Part shown: positions 44,561 to 52,409 of the stretch, piece by piece
Position numbering within the stretch: position 1 is the first letter of the stretch
Layout of the letters: every line of letters starts with the position of its first letter
Assembly: GCF_024220175.1 (NCBI RefSeq)
Contig: NZ_CP098502.1
Span: 3,662,514-3,726,513 of the forward strand
Source of the DNA: Paraconexibacter antarcticus
Lineage (GTDB): Bacteria; Actinomycetota; Thermoleophilia; Solirubrobacterales; Solirubrobacteraceae
Direction: 5' to 3'
DNA: 64,000 bases
Translations under genes and position numbers: made by a program
The notes under the pieces: generated by a model
Database searches by the model: none
What the model was told of the DNA's origin: nothing
What the model saw: only the letters and a program-made list of their open reading frames with translations

Positions 44561-45355
44561 TCATCCTCCGATCGGGGCGCGTGGGTTGGCGCCCCAGAAC
44601 AGCTGGGTTCCGAGCATCCCGATGAGATGCACGAAGACGATGTTCAACACCATGGACTTCGCGGTCGCGGTGCCCACTCCGACCGGGCCGCCACTGGCGT
44701 TGTAGCCGTAGTAGCAGCCCACCAACACGATGCCCGTGGCCATGACCATGGCTTTCATCATGCTGAACAGCATGTCTGGTGGGTTCTGGAACATCCAGAA
44801 GATGAGGAAGAAGCCGCCAGAGGAGACGTCGCCGATCTGCTGCACCACTGCAAGGTAGGACGCGAAGAACCCGGCGCCGATCGCCGCGATGTACATGAAC
44901 GGCAGCACCATCCACGCCGCGAGCAGGCGGGTGGCGCAGAGGAACGTCACCGAGTTGATGCCCATGACCTCCAGGGCGTCGATCTCGTCCGAGATCCGCA
45001 TCGAGCCGAGCTCGGCGACGATCCCCGTGCCGACCTTCGCGGCCATCATGTACCCGAAGGCATAGGGGACCAACTCGCGCAGGTCACACCAAGCGGCAAA
45101 GACACCGGAATAGGCGGGAGCACCGACCGAACGGGTGAAGTACGCGCCCTCGATCCCGCACTGCAGCCCGATGATGAACACCAGCCCCCAGATCACGAGC
45201 GTCGAGGACAGGATCAGGATCCCGCACTGCCGCAGCGCCTCACCGAAGAAGCGGAACACGCGCAGGCCGTAGACCTGGCCGACGATCTTGCCGCAGAACT
45301 TCGCGATCTCCCCGAAGGTCGAGATCCAGTCCTTGGGTACCGCGAGCCAGCCCAT
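44561..45355 (-). CDS. YrbE/MlaE-type ABC permease (copy 2, second gene)
   Basis: 264-residue MlaE permease, identical in protein to 25227-26021. It lies 56 bases after the first permease, as in copy 1. Here it has lost its Mce partners except for a 3' mceF remnant, and a rubredoxin gene follows. It could still serve as a permease for the Mce proteins encoded at 26.9-35.3 kb, given its identity. Confidence 0.87.
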   Translation of the reverse strand: MGWLAVPKDWISTFGEIAKFCGKIVGQVYGLRVFRFFGEALRQCGILILSSTLVIWGLVFIIGLQCGIEGAYFTRSVGAPAYSGVFAAWCDLRELVPYAFGYMMAAKVGTGIVAELGSMRISDEIDALEVMGINSVTFLCATRLLAAWMVLPFMYIAAIGAGFFASYLAVVQQIGDVSSGGFFLIFWMFQNPPDMLFSMMKAMVMATGIVLVGCYYGYNASGGPVGVGTATAKSMVLNIVFVHLIGMLGTQLFWGANPRAPIGG

Positions 45356-46167
45356 CTAACCCAACCTCCCCACCAACGGAACACAAGCCATCTGGGCGCG
45401 GTTCTTCGCCATCACTTGATCACCGTGATCTCGGGGTGCGTGGCCAGCAGCGTCTGCGTGAACACGTAGTTGAAGGCGAAGACGCCGAGGAAGGCGATCA
45501 CGACCGCCTGGTTGACCGCGCGGCCCACGCCCGCGGCACCGCCCGACGCGGTCATCCCCTTGTAACAGCAGACGATCGCGATGATCGCCCCGAAGAGCGT
45601 GCACTTCACCAAGGAGCCCCACAGGTCCGTCACCGAGGCATTCGTGAAGAACGTCGCCCAGAACGGCCCGAGCGGCGCGCCGTTGACGAGCGTGGCCAGG
45701 ATGCCGCCGAAGATGCCGAACAGCAGCGCGTACACGTCGAAGAGGCCGGTCACGACCATCAGCGCCAGAAAGCGCGGCACGACCAGGTTCTTGACCGGGT
45801 CCACGCCGAGGACCTGCAGCGCGTCGAGCTCCTCGCGGATCTTGCGGGCGCCGAGGTCCGCGGTGATCGCGGTGCCCGCCACCCCCGCCAGCACGATCGC
45901 CACGACGAACGGCGCGAACTCGCGGATCGACGCCAGCACGAAGAACCCGCCCAGACGGTCCAGCGCCCCGAACAGCACGAGGAAGTTCGCCGCCTGCAGC
46001 CCCGGCGCCCCATACCCGAACGCCACCGTCGACACCAGCAGCGGAAACCAGCACAACCGCAGCGCGAACAGGAACTGCGACACGAACTCCCCACCGTACG
46101 GGTACGGAGGACGCAACGCAGACACGATCGTCTTCCCCGTAAGGATCATCATGTCCCCGACTTCTTC
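44574..46167 (-). repeat. 1.6-kb block apparently identical to 25240-26833
   Basis: Second copy of the yrbE-pair block. Sequence outside differs: the mceF end remnant upstream is only moderately similar to that of copy 1, and downstream is a rubredoxin gene instead of P450 debris. Old paralogous operons with a homogenised core fit gene conversion better than simple duplication. Confidence 0.9.
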
Positions 46168-46221
46168 CAGCACGCTCTTCGTCGGAAGAAACGCTCGATC
46201 AGCAATCTGACGAAACATCAC
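45412..46221 (-). CDS. YrbE/MlaE-type ABC permease (copy 2, first gene)
   Basis: 269-residue MlaE permease. After the first 18 residues (MMFRQIADRAFLPTKSVL) it is identical to 26078-26884. ATG at 46221. The upstream gap to the mceF remnant is 67 bases and contains a perfect 14-bp palindrome. Membrane protein; coupling motif as in copy 1. Confidence 0.87.
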   Translation of the reverse strand: MMFRQIADRAFLPTKSVLEEVGDMMILTGKTIVSALRPPYPYGGEFVSQFLFALRLCWFPLLVSTVAFGYGAPGLQAANFLVLFGALDRLGGFFVLASIREFAPFVVAIVLAGVAGTAITADLGARKIREELDALQVLGVDPVKNLVVPRFLALMVVTGLFDVYALLFGIFGGILATLVNGAPLGPFWATFFTNASVTDLWGSLVKCTLFGAIIAIVCCYKGMTASGGAAGVGRAVNQAVVIAFLGVFAFNYVFTQTLLATHPEITVIK

Positions 46222-46277
46222 ACCCTCCGGTATCGGCTCTGGAGCAGGCTGGGACGCAACCTACAGGACAGCTGTCA

Positions 46278-46291
46278 TGAACGTACGTTCA
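46278..46291. promoter_or_regulatory. Perfect 14-bp palindrome TGAACGTACGTTCA
   Basis: It lies over the stop codon of the mceF remnant and 57 bases before the copy-2 yrbE start. Because the upstream mce genes are gone, this could act as a TetR-type operator for the orphan permeases. It is absent at the corresponding place in copy 1. Confidence 0.4.
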
Positions 46292-46429
46292 CGGCGTTGA
46301 TCGCTGCAACTGGGGGAACTGGCTGCTCCGGTCTGCGATGGTGAACGGCGGCTGCACGTCACAGACGGGAGGGCCGACGCCGATGACGGGGATCAGCTGC
46401 GGGTTGTTCAGGCGGTCGCAGCCGTAGGA
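46289..46429 (-). pseudogene. mceF 3' remnant of a second mce operon
   Basis: Reads SYGCDRLNNPQLIPVIGVGP, then PVCDVQPPFTIADRSSQFPQ and LQRSTP-stop, colinear with the C-terminus of the intact MceF at 26917 (GCGHLNNPQLVPVIGPGPPV) at roughly 65-70 percent identity. Everything upstream is lost at 46430, where an IS1595 remnant starts. So a second mce-yrbE operon with the same unusual order once stood here. Confidence 0.8.
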
Positions 46430-46435
46430 CCCACC

Positions 46436-46605
46436 AGGGCGCCGTCAGCCACGACCAGCTCGACTACTACCTGGACGAGTACACCTTCCGCTTCAACCGC
46501 CGCCATTCACACCATCGCGGCCTGCTGTTCTACCGCCTACTCGAGCAGGCCGTCGCGACCGACCCGCATCCCTACGCCGACCTGACCGCGGACCCCGATT
46601 CCTGA
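46436..46605 (+). pseudogene. IS1595-family transposase C-terminal remnant
   Basis: GAVSHDQLDYYLDEYTFRFN, then RRHSHHRGLLFYRLLEQAVA-TDPHP matches the end of ISXO2/IS1595-type transposases (YLDEFTFRFNRR, FYRLLEQAV). Only the last 55 residues are left. It directly abuts the truncated mceF, so the element probably mediated the deletion. Confidence 0.75.
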
Positions 46606-46962
46606 CGCCGACAGGCCCTGCGGTAGTGAAGGGGATAGCCCACAAACACGAAACTCGAGAGCTCGGGGTGGAACGACACGTGGACGTTGATCTCCTTCTC
46701 CCCGGCGTCCTCGAGCACGATGACCGCGCGGCCCGGGCCGCCCTCGTCCACCGGCGCGATCGTGATCTGCGGGTTCGTCACCGTCACGCGTACGGCGACC
46801 AGCACGTCCATCGCGAGGGCACACCAGTGGCCCGCGGCCTCGGCGTGCTCCGCCGGGTCATGTCCTTGAGGTGGGGAGGTGGTGCGCGTTGCTGGCCAAC
46901 GCGGATACGGCCGCGTCGAGGGTCGCGTCGGTCAGCAGGTCGTCCGCGTCGTAGGAGCTCAC
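46572..46962 (-). pseudogene. Unrecognised protein, frameshifted
   Basis: GTG at 46962 starts SSYDADDLLTDATLDAAVSA, then LASNAHHLP; near 46870 the frame changes to DPAEHAEAAGHWCALAMDVL, then VAVRVTVTNPQITIAPVDEG and EKEINVHVSFHPELSSFVFV. Composition and hydrophobic pattern look like real coding sequence, perhaps a small beta-rich protein. The 3' end runs into the IS1595 remnant. I do not recognise the family. Confidence 0.35.
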
Positions 46963-46978
46963 GGGATGAAGTCTGACA

Positions 46979-47000
46979 GTCCGCGCCCGTCGGCGCGGAC
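46979..47000. terminator. Hairpin after the lipase gene
   Basis: GTCCGCGCC-CGTC-GGCGCGGAC, a perfect 9-bp stem with 4-base loop, starting 10 bases past the lipase stop (minus strand). No T-tract. Probably a terminator. Confidence 0.6.
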
Positions 47001-47010
47001 CGTCGGCCGC

Positions 47011-48099
47011 TCAGGCGGCCGTCCCGGTGCGGTCGGCCGCCGCGGCGGCGGCCAGGCCCATCCGCAGGGCGCCCGCCATCTCGACCACGGCGTCGTGCGA
47101 TGCCCGCGACACCGCGGACATGTTCGCGAAGCCGTGGATCAGGCCGTCGTGGCGGCGCAGGGCCACCGGGACACCGAACTCGGCGAGCTTCGCCGCGTAG
47201 GCCTCCCCCTCGTCGCGCAGTGGGTCGAAGCCCGCCGTCGTCACGTAGGCGGGCGGCAGCCCGGTGAGGTCAGGGGCGAGCAGGGGGGCGACGCGCAGGT
47301 CGTCGACGGCGGCCGCGTACGCCTCGGTGAACCAGACCATGTCCTCGGCGATGAGGAGAAAGCCCTCGCTGAAGAGCTCCTCCGAGCGCGTCCGCTCGCT
47401 GCGGTTGGTCGCCGGGTAGATCAGCAACTGGTAGGCGGGCACCGGCCCGCCGGCGGCCAGCATCTGCTGGCAGATGACCGCCGAGAGGTTGCCCCCGGCG
47501 CTGTCGCCACCGACGGCGATGCGCGCCGGGTCGACCCCGAGCGCGGCGGCCTGCTCGTGGACCCACCGGAACGCCGCCAGGCAGTCGTCGACCGCCGCGG
47601 GAAACGGCGCCTCCGGGGCCAGGCGGTAGTCGATCGCGATGACCGTCGCGCCCGAGTGGAAGCAGAGCATCCGGCACAGCTCGTCGTGGGTGTCGAGGTC
47701 GCCGAAGACGAAGCCGCCGCCGTGGAAGAAGACCAGGGCGGGCCGGGGCCCGTCCGGCGCCAGCCCGGGGGCGTCGTAGCACCGGGCCGGCAGCGGCCCG
47801 GCGGGACCGGGGACCGTCAGGTCGGTGACGGCCTTCACGCGCGGGACCGGGAGCGCGTTGACCATGGCGGTCCGCCGCAACTCGCGCCGGGCGACCTCCG
47901 CGCCCATCGCGGACCACGGGCCCGGGGAACTGGCTTCCATGGCCTTGAGGATCAGCTGGATCTGCGGGTCGAGCGTGAGCCCGTCGCGGACGATCGGCTT
48001 GCCGGCGAGGAGGCGGACGGTGCGCGGCGAGAGCCGCGACATGAGCCGCGCCGCGACGCGCTCGGCGCGGTCGCGCGGGGTGAGCTTGTAGGAGGCCAT
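47011..48099 (-). CDS. Alpha/beta hydrolase of the hormone-sensitive lipase family
   Basis: A 362-residue esterase/lipase, LipN/LipR-like. Oxyanion-hole motif FFHGGGFVFGD (about 121-131), nucleophile elbow GGDSAGGN (Ser near 197), catalytic Asp in AGFDPLRDEGE and His in DGLIHGFANMS. No signal peptide. ATG at 48099 lies 13 bases after a palindrome. It is encoded in the same direction as and near an EthA-like BVMO, which makes esters that such an enzyme could hydrolyse (inference). The gene is intact while both neighbours on the upstream side are broken. Confidence 0.88.
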   Translation of the reverse strand: MASYKLTPRDRAERVAARLMSRLSPRTVRLLAGKPIVRDGLTLDPQIQLILKAMEASSPGPWSAMGAEVARRELRRTAMVNALPVPRVKAVTDLTVPGPAGPLPARCYDAPGLAPDGPRPALVFFHGGGFVFGDLDTHDELCRMLCFHSGATVIAIDYRLAPEAPFPAAVDDCLAAFRWVHEQAAALGVDPARIAVGGDSAGGNLSAVICQQMLAAGGPVPAYQLLIYPATNRSERTRSEELFSEGFLLIAEDMVWFTEAYAAAVDDLRVAPLLAPDLTGLPPAYVTTAGFDPLRDEGEAYAAKLAEFGVPVALRRHDGLIHGFANMSAVSRASHDAVVEMAGALRMGLAAAAAADRTGTAA

Positions 48100-48111
48100 G
48101 ACGCGAACGCT

Positions 48112-48124
48112 AACACCAGGTGTT
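48112..48124. promoter_or_regulatory. Palindrome AACACC-A-GGTGTT before the lipase start
   Basis: Perfect 6-1-6 palindrome ending 13 bases upstream of the lipase ATG. Such closeness suggests a repressor that covers the start region or a leaderless transcript. The regulator is not identified. Confidence 0.45.
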
Positions 48125-48187
48125 GTGATCCAGGCGCCGTGGGTGAGGGTGCGGATGGTGTCGGGGGTGGCTTCCAGGGCGCGTCGT

Positions 48188-48405
48188 CCGCTCACGAGAT
48201 CATCAGCCGTGCGCTCTTCAGCCGCAACTGGCTCACCTCGGCGCCGCCGTGCTCGTGGGCGTCGTCTACGGCTCGACGCTCGCCGGCGGCCTCATCCCCC
48301 AGGACGGCATCTCCTGGCAGGGCCGCCTCTTCGGGGGGCTCGGCGGGGTAATCGCCGCGCGCCTGCTGGACACCCGCGAGCCGCGCGCGGAGCGCCTGTC
48401 CGGCC
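48188..48405 (+). pseudogene. Rhomboid-family protease remnant
   Basis: AHEIISRALFSRNW in one frame, then (one-base shift) HLGAAVLVGVVYGSTLAGGL, then SWQGRLFGGLGGVIAARLLD. This is the last part of a rhomboid-like intramembrane protease, in which SW.GH.FG normally supplies the catalytic His; here the His is Arg. The N-terminal transmembrane core with the Ser is missing. Confidence 0.55.
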
Positions 48406-48430
48406 CATCCCGGAGGGCCGAGGATGGGAC

Positions 48431-48720
48431 GCGAGGATCTTCATATGCTCAGCGCCCTCGCCGTCCGGCGCGGCGATGAGGAAGACGAGGGTGGCGGGGC
48501 CGTCCTCGGCGCCGAAGTCCACGCCGCCGGCGCACCGGCCGAAGGCGAGCGACGGCTCCTTGACGAAGGCCGAGCGGGCGTGCGGGATGCCGATGCCGCC
48601 CACCAGGCCGGTGGGCATCTGCGACTCGCGGGCGGCGACGTCGGCGAGGAAGCCGTCCAGGTCGGTGACGCGGCCGGCGGCGACCAGCCGCTCGACCAGG
48701 GCGCGGGTGGCGGCGACCCG
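48431..48720 (-). pseudogene. Fructose-PTS EIIA domain remnant
   Basis: RVAATRALVERLVAAGRVTD, then AARESQMPTGLVGGIGIPHA and FGAEDGPATLVFLIAAPDGE is a PTS EIIA(Fru) domain including the phosphorylated His motif (G-I-P-H). The first helix and the C-terminal end after KILAS are missing. It is fused out of frame to the fruK 5' piece at about 48721. Confidence 0.75.
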
Positions 48721-48722
48721 GT

Positions 48723-49048
48723 TCCGGCTCGGCGATGGTGATGTTCGCGCGGACGGCGCCGACGATCGGCACGGTGCGGACCCGGAGCTCCTGCTCCTGC
48801 AGCAGGCCGAGCAGCTGGTTGCCCTCGTGCCCGCCGATCGGCAGGACCGCGATCGACGCGATCCCGTTGGCGCGCAGCGCGCGGGTGACGTTGACGCCCT
48901 TGCCGCCGGCGTCCGCGCGGACGCGCAGCGGGCGCATGACCGAGCCGCGGACGAGGGCGTCGACCTCGGCGGTACGGTCGACGGACGGGTTCGCGGTGAA
49001 CGTGAGGATCACGCTGAGCCCCTCCCGGTCGACCGTCGTGAAGGTCAT
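48723..49048 (-). pseudogene. 1-phosphofructokinase (FruK) N-terminal remnant
   Basis: ILTFTANPSVDRTAEVDALV, then RVRADAGGKGVNVTRALRAN and GHEGNQLLGLLQEQEL is the start of a PfkB-family 1-phosphofructokinase (T.NPSVD, GGKG.NV motifs). About 110 of 310 residues remain; the catalytic GAGD region is deleted. ATG at 49048 overlaps the stop of the DeoR piece by 4 bases. The break at IAEPE joins directly to the EIIA remnant. Confidence 0.78.
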
Positions 49049-49365
49049 GCGAGCACCACGCGCGGCCCGGCGGTCTCGAGGGTGAACGCGTCCTCGGGGT
49101 CCAGGCCACTGTCGGTGATGACGACGTCCACGTCGGCGAGGTCACCGAAGCGGGCGAAGTGGTCGGCGTCGAGCTTGGTGTGGTCCGCGAGCACGACGAC
49201 GTGGCGCGCGGCGCGGATCATCGCACGCTCGGCCGCCGCCTCGGCGGTGTCCGGGGTGGTCAGGCCACGCTCGGCGCTGATCCCGTTCGTGCCCATGAAG
49301 GCGACGTCGACGACCATCTTCTCGAGGACACGCAGCGCCCAGGCGTCGACGGTCTCGGACGGCCT
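49045..49365 (-). pseudogene. DeoR-family sugar regulator C-terminal remnant
   Basis: ETVDAWALRVLEKMVVDVAF, then MGTNGISAERGLTTPDTAEA and VVVLADHTKLDADHFARFGD is the effector domain of DeoR/FruR-type repressors (G..GI....G.TTPD.). The N-terminal HTH half is missing; upstream (49366-49657) I see nothing recognisable. Together with the fruK and fruA pieces it represents a collapsed fruR-fruK-fruA operon. Confidence 0.75.
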
Positions 49366-49657
49366 CCAGCTCTGTCGGGGACGGGTCTGGTCTGGCGCCC
49401 ACCAGGTCTGCGCGGTCGCAACCGCCGGTCCTCCGCCGCGGCCGGCGCCCGGTTCGATGTGCCACAGCCGCACCCGCCCACGGGTGGCGCGGACGTGCCG
49501 GTGCGGGCCGCGGTGCGATCCTCTTCGGCGGCCTGAACCAGGCGGACGTCGCGGTCAGCACGATCGTCCGGGCCGCGGTCCGCAGTGTGGCCGCAGGCCG
49601 GCCGCTACTCGATCGGGCACGCGGGGATCATGCGCTGACCCCCGCACGCGCGCAGGG

Positions 49658-51178
49658 TCAGGCTGCGACGCGGGCCGCGAGCTCCGGCGGCTCCACCGGT
49701 AGCGAGGTCACCCGCGTGAACTCCATCGAGCCGTCCTCCAGCTCGCCGCGCCGCAGGATCCGCAGGTCGCGGATGTAGTTCTGGTAGAGCTTCCACGGCG
49801 CCGCGGAGCCCTGCACCGGGAAGCGGTCCAGCGCCCGCTGCACATAGCCGGAGGCGAAGTCGAGGAACGGCTCGGAGGCCGACGTCGACTCTCGGTAGCG
49901 CGGGGCGCAGAACGCGTAGCCGCCGGCGTCCATGTGGTTCAGCAGCCGACAGGCGAATCCGCACGCGAGGTCGGCCTTCAGCGTCCACGACGCGTTCGTG
50001 TAGCCGAGGACGAACGCGAAGTTCGGCACGTCGCTCAGCATGAGGCCGCGGTAGGTGACGGCCTCCGGGAGCGACACCGTCCGCTCGTCGACGACGAGCT
50101 CGATCCCGCCGAACGCGATGAGGTCCAGGCCCGTCGCAGTGACGATGATGTCGGCCTCGAGCTCCTGTCCGGACACCAGGCGGATGCCCGTCTGCGTGAA
50201 GGTCTCGATGTGGTCGGTCACCACCGAGGCGCGCCCGCTGCTGATCGCCTTGAAGAGGTCGCCGTTGGGCACCAGGCACGGGCGCTGGTCCCACGGGTCG
50301 TAGCTCGGCTTGAAGTGGGTGTCGATGGGGTAGCCGTCAGGCAGCTGGTGTTTGACGAGCTTGCGGACGCCGGCCTTCACGAGTGCCGGGCGCCTGCGGC
50401 TCAGCTGGTACTGGCCCATCGTCAGCAGGACGTTCTTCCAGCGGGAGATCGCGTAGGCGGCCTTGGCAGGCAGCACCTTCCGCAGGCCGTTGGCGATCGG
50501 GTCCTCGGCCGGGAAGGCCACCATGTAGCTCGGGGACCGCTGGAGCATCGTCACCTGGGCGGCGTCCGAAGCCATGGCGGGGACGAGCGTCACGGCCGTC
50601 GCGCCACTGCCGATGACGACGACGCGCTTGCCCGCGTAGTCGAGGTCCTCCGGCCAGTGCTGCGGGTGGATGATCGGGCCGGCGAAGCGATCGGCGCCCG
50701 GGAACTGCGGCGTGTACCCCTGGTCGTACCGGTAGTAGCCGCTGCAGGAGAAGAGGAAGCCGCACGTCAGCCGCACGGTCTCCCCCGTGTCGGTGCGGAC
50801 GGCCTCAACCGTCCAACGCGCGTCCGCCGTGGACCAGGAGGCGCGCACGACCTTGTGGCCGAAGCGGATGAGGCGCTCCACGCCGCCCTCGCGCGCCGCC
50901 TCGCGCACGTACTCGAGGATCGACGGCCCGTCGGCGATCGCCTTCGCGGCTTCCCACGGCTTGAAGTCGTAGCCGAGCGTGTACATGTCCGAGTCCGAGC
51001 GGATGCCCGGATAGCGGAAGAGGTCCCAGGTCCCGCCGATGGCCTCGCGCGCCTCCAGGATCGCGAAGCTCTTGGCCGGCGACTGGGCCTGCAGGTGGCG
51101 GGCGGCGCCGATGCCGGACAGGCCGGCGCCGACGATCAGGACGTCCACGTGATGGGGTTCAGGCGACATGCTCGGCAT
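49658..51178 (-). CDS. EthA-like Baeyer-Villiger flavin monooxygenase
   Basis: A 506-residue FAD/NADPH monooxygenase closely patterned on mycobacterial EthA. FAD motif DVLIVGAGLSGIG (about 12-24), GGTWDLFRYPGIRSDSDMYT, the BVMO fingerprint FAGPIIHPQHW (about 163-173), NADPH motif VVVIGSGATAVT, and TATGLDLIAFGG. ATG at 51178 or the in-frame ATG at 51169 may be used. It would insert oxygen next to a ketone, or oxidise S/N groups. It stands alone, transcribed toward the fructose-PTS debris, upstream flank occupied by IS110. Intact. Confidence 0.88.
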   Translation of the reverse strand: MPSMSPEPHHVDVLIVGAGLSGIGAARHLQAQSPAKSFAILEAREAIGGTWDLFRYPGIRSDSDMYTLGYDFKPWEAAKAIADGPSILEYVREAAREGGVERLIRFGHKVVRASWSTADARWTVEAVRTDTGETVRLTCGFLFSCSGYYRYDQGYTPQFPGADRFAGPIIHPQHWPEDLDYAGKRVVVIGSGATAVTLVPAMASDAAQVTMLQRSPSYMVAFPAEDPIANGLRKVLPAKAAYAISRWKNVLLTMGQYQLSRRRPALVKAGVRKLVKHQLPDGYPIDTHFKPSYDPWDQRPCLVPNGDLFKAISSGRASVVTDHIETFTQTGIRLVSGQELEADIIVTATGLDLIAFGGIELVVDERTVSLPEAVTYRGLMLSDVPNFAFVLGYTNASWTLKADLACGFACRLLNHMDAGGYAFCAPRYRESTSASEPFLDFASGYVQRALDRFPVQGSAAPWKLYQNYIRDLRILRRGELEDGSMEFTRVTSLPVEPPELAARVAA

Positions 51179-51346
51179 TGTGATGCATACGCGGCGCAGG
51201 CGCGCACTACTGGCGGTCGGGAACGGCGCGGTCAGCCAGGATGGACGCAAGGGGGCTGGCCCTCTTGCATCGCAGGAGTCGCGGGTTGACTGTTGGTGTT
51301 GAGGGCCGCTTGGCCAGAGCCGCATACGACCTTGGAGGACCAGCCC

Positions 51347-51988
51347 GTGCCTGATGTTATTTCGACCGCGCCCGCGAATGTGCGGCTGTGGGTCGCCTTG
51401 GATGTTCATAAGCGCTCGATCTTCGCCGCGGTGCTGCCGCCGGTCGGCGGCCGGCCGGAGCTGCACCGGATCGAGACGACCGACCGCGCGATCGGCCGGC
51501 TGATCGACAAGCTCGGCGGCCCCGAGGGCCTCGCGGTCTGTTACGAGGCCCGCCCCGGCGGCTTCCAACTGCTCAGGTTGCTGCGCAAACGCGGGGTGGC
51601 CTGTGACGTGATCGCCCCGTCGCTCGTGCCGACACGCGCCGGAGACCGCGTGAAGACCGACCGCCGCGACGCCAGGAAGCTTGTGACGTACTTCCGCGGC
51701 GGCGCGCTGACGTTCGTCGACGCGCCCTCGCCGGAGACGGAGGGGCTGCGTCATCTGATGCGCTGCCGCGACGACCTGCGCCTGGCGCGGATGGCGGCCC
51801 GCCACCGCGTCGCCAAGCAGCTGCTGCGCCTCGGCCGGAGCTACCGAGACGGCGTGAAGTCGTGGACGCTGAAGCACCGCGCGTGGGTCAGCGCCCAGCG
51901 GCTGGAGGACCCGCTGGCGCAGCTCGCGCTCGAGCAAGCCCTCACGCACCTGGACGGCATCGAGCGTCAGCTCACCGCGCTCGACGCC
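51347..51988 (+). pseudogene. IS110-family transposase, C-terminus lost
   Basis: GTG at 51347 starts [20 protein letters not shown], then [10 protein letters not shown]: the DEDD RuvC-like domain of IS110 transposases with D in ALDVHK, E in CYEARPGGF, and the [10 protein letters not shown] motif. The frame continues to TALDALCR, where another IS has inserted (inverted end from 51986). The C-terminal Ser-recombinase-like half (transposase_20) is not found on the other side of that IS. Confidence 0.8.
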
Positions 51989-52057
51989 CTGTGCCGTGCC
52001 AATACGTGCGTGAGCCCATGGAGGCCGGCGATTCGCCGAGGCAGTGGTTGCGGCGGG

Positions 52058-52363
52058 ATGGTCATCGTGGCCGTGCGTTTGCTGTATCTGGTGACGACCA
52101 GGGTGTTCGCCTGGCTCGCGCTGCGGGGCCGGTCCGGCGGTGCGAAGGAGGCCGAGATCCTCGTGTTGCGCCACGAGGTCGCGGTCCTTCGTCGTCAGGT
52201 CTCGCGTCCGCGGCTTGAGTGGTCGGATCGGGCGTTGCTCGCGGCGCTGGCCCGGGAGTTGCCTCGGGAGCTGCGGGCGTTCAGGCTGGTCACGCCGGCA
52301 ACCCTGCGTGCCTGGCACCGAAGGCTGGTCGCGCGGCATTGGCGCTACCCGAACACGATGTGA
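52058..52363 (+). pseudogene. Outer-IS transposase, 5' part
   Basis: [20 protein letters not shown], then [20 protein letters not shown] and [20 protein letters not shown] is the N-terminal region of a family of actinobacterial rve transposases. The reading frame stops at TGA inside the IS3 left end (52361). Removing the IS3 and one ATG copy restores YPNTM-GRPPVREEV without a gap. Confidence 0.8.
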
Positions 52364-52409
52364 GCCGTCCCGGTTTCACGGAGACTTGTTGTTTGGGTTT
52401 CCTCTCTCG

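Noticed and set aside
49366..49657. Short frames between DeoR remnant and the BVMO
   Set aside because: No start/ribosome site combination and no recognisable motif; treated as non-coding or unreadable debris.
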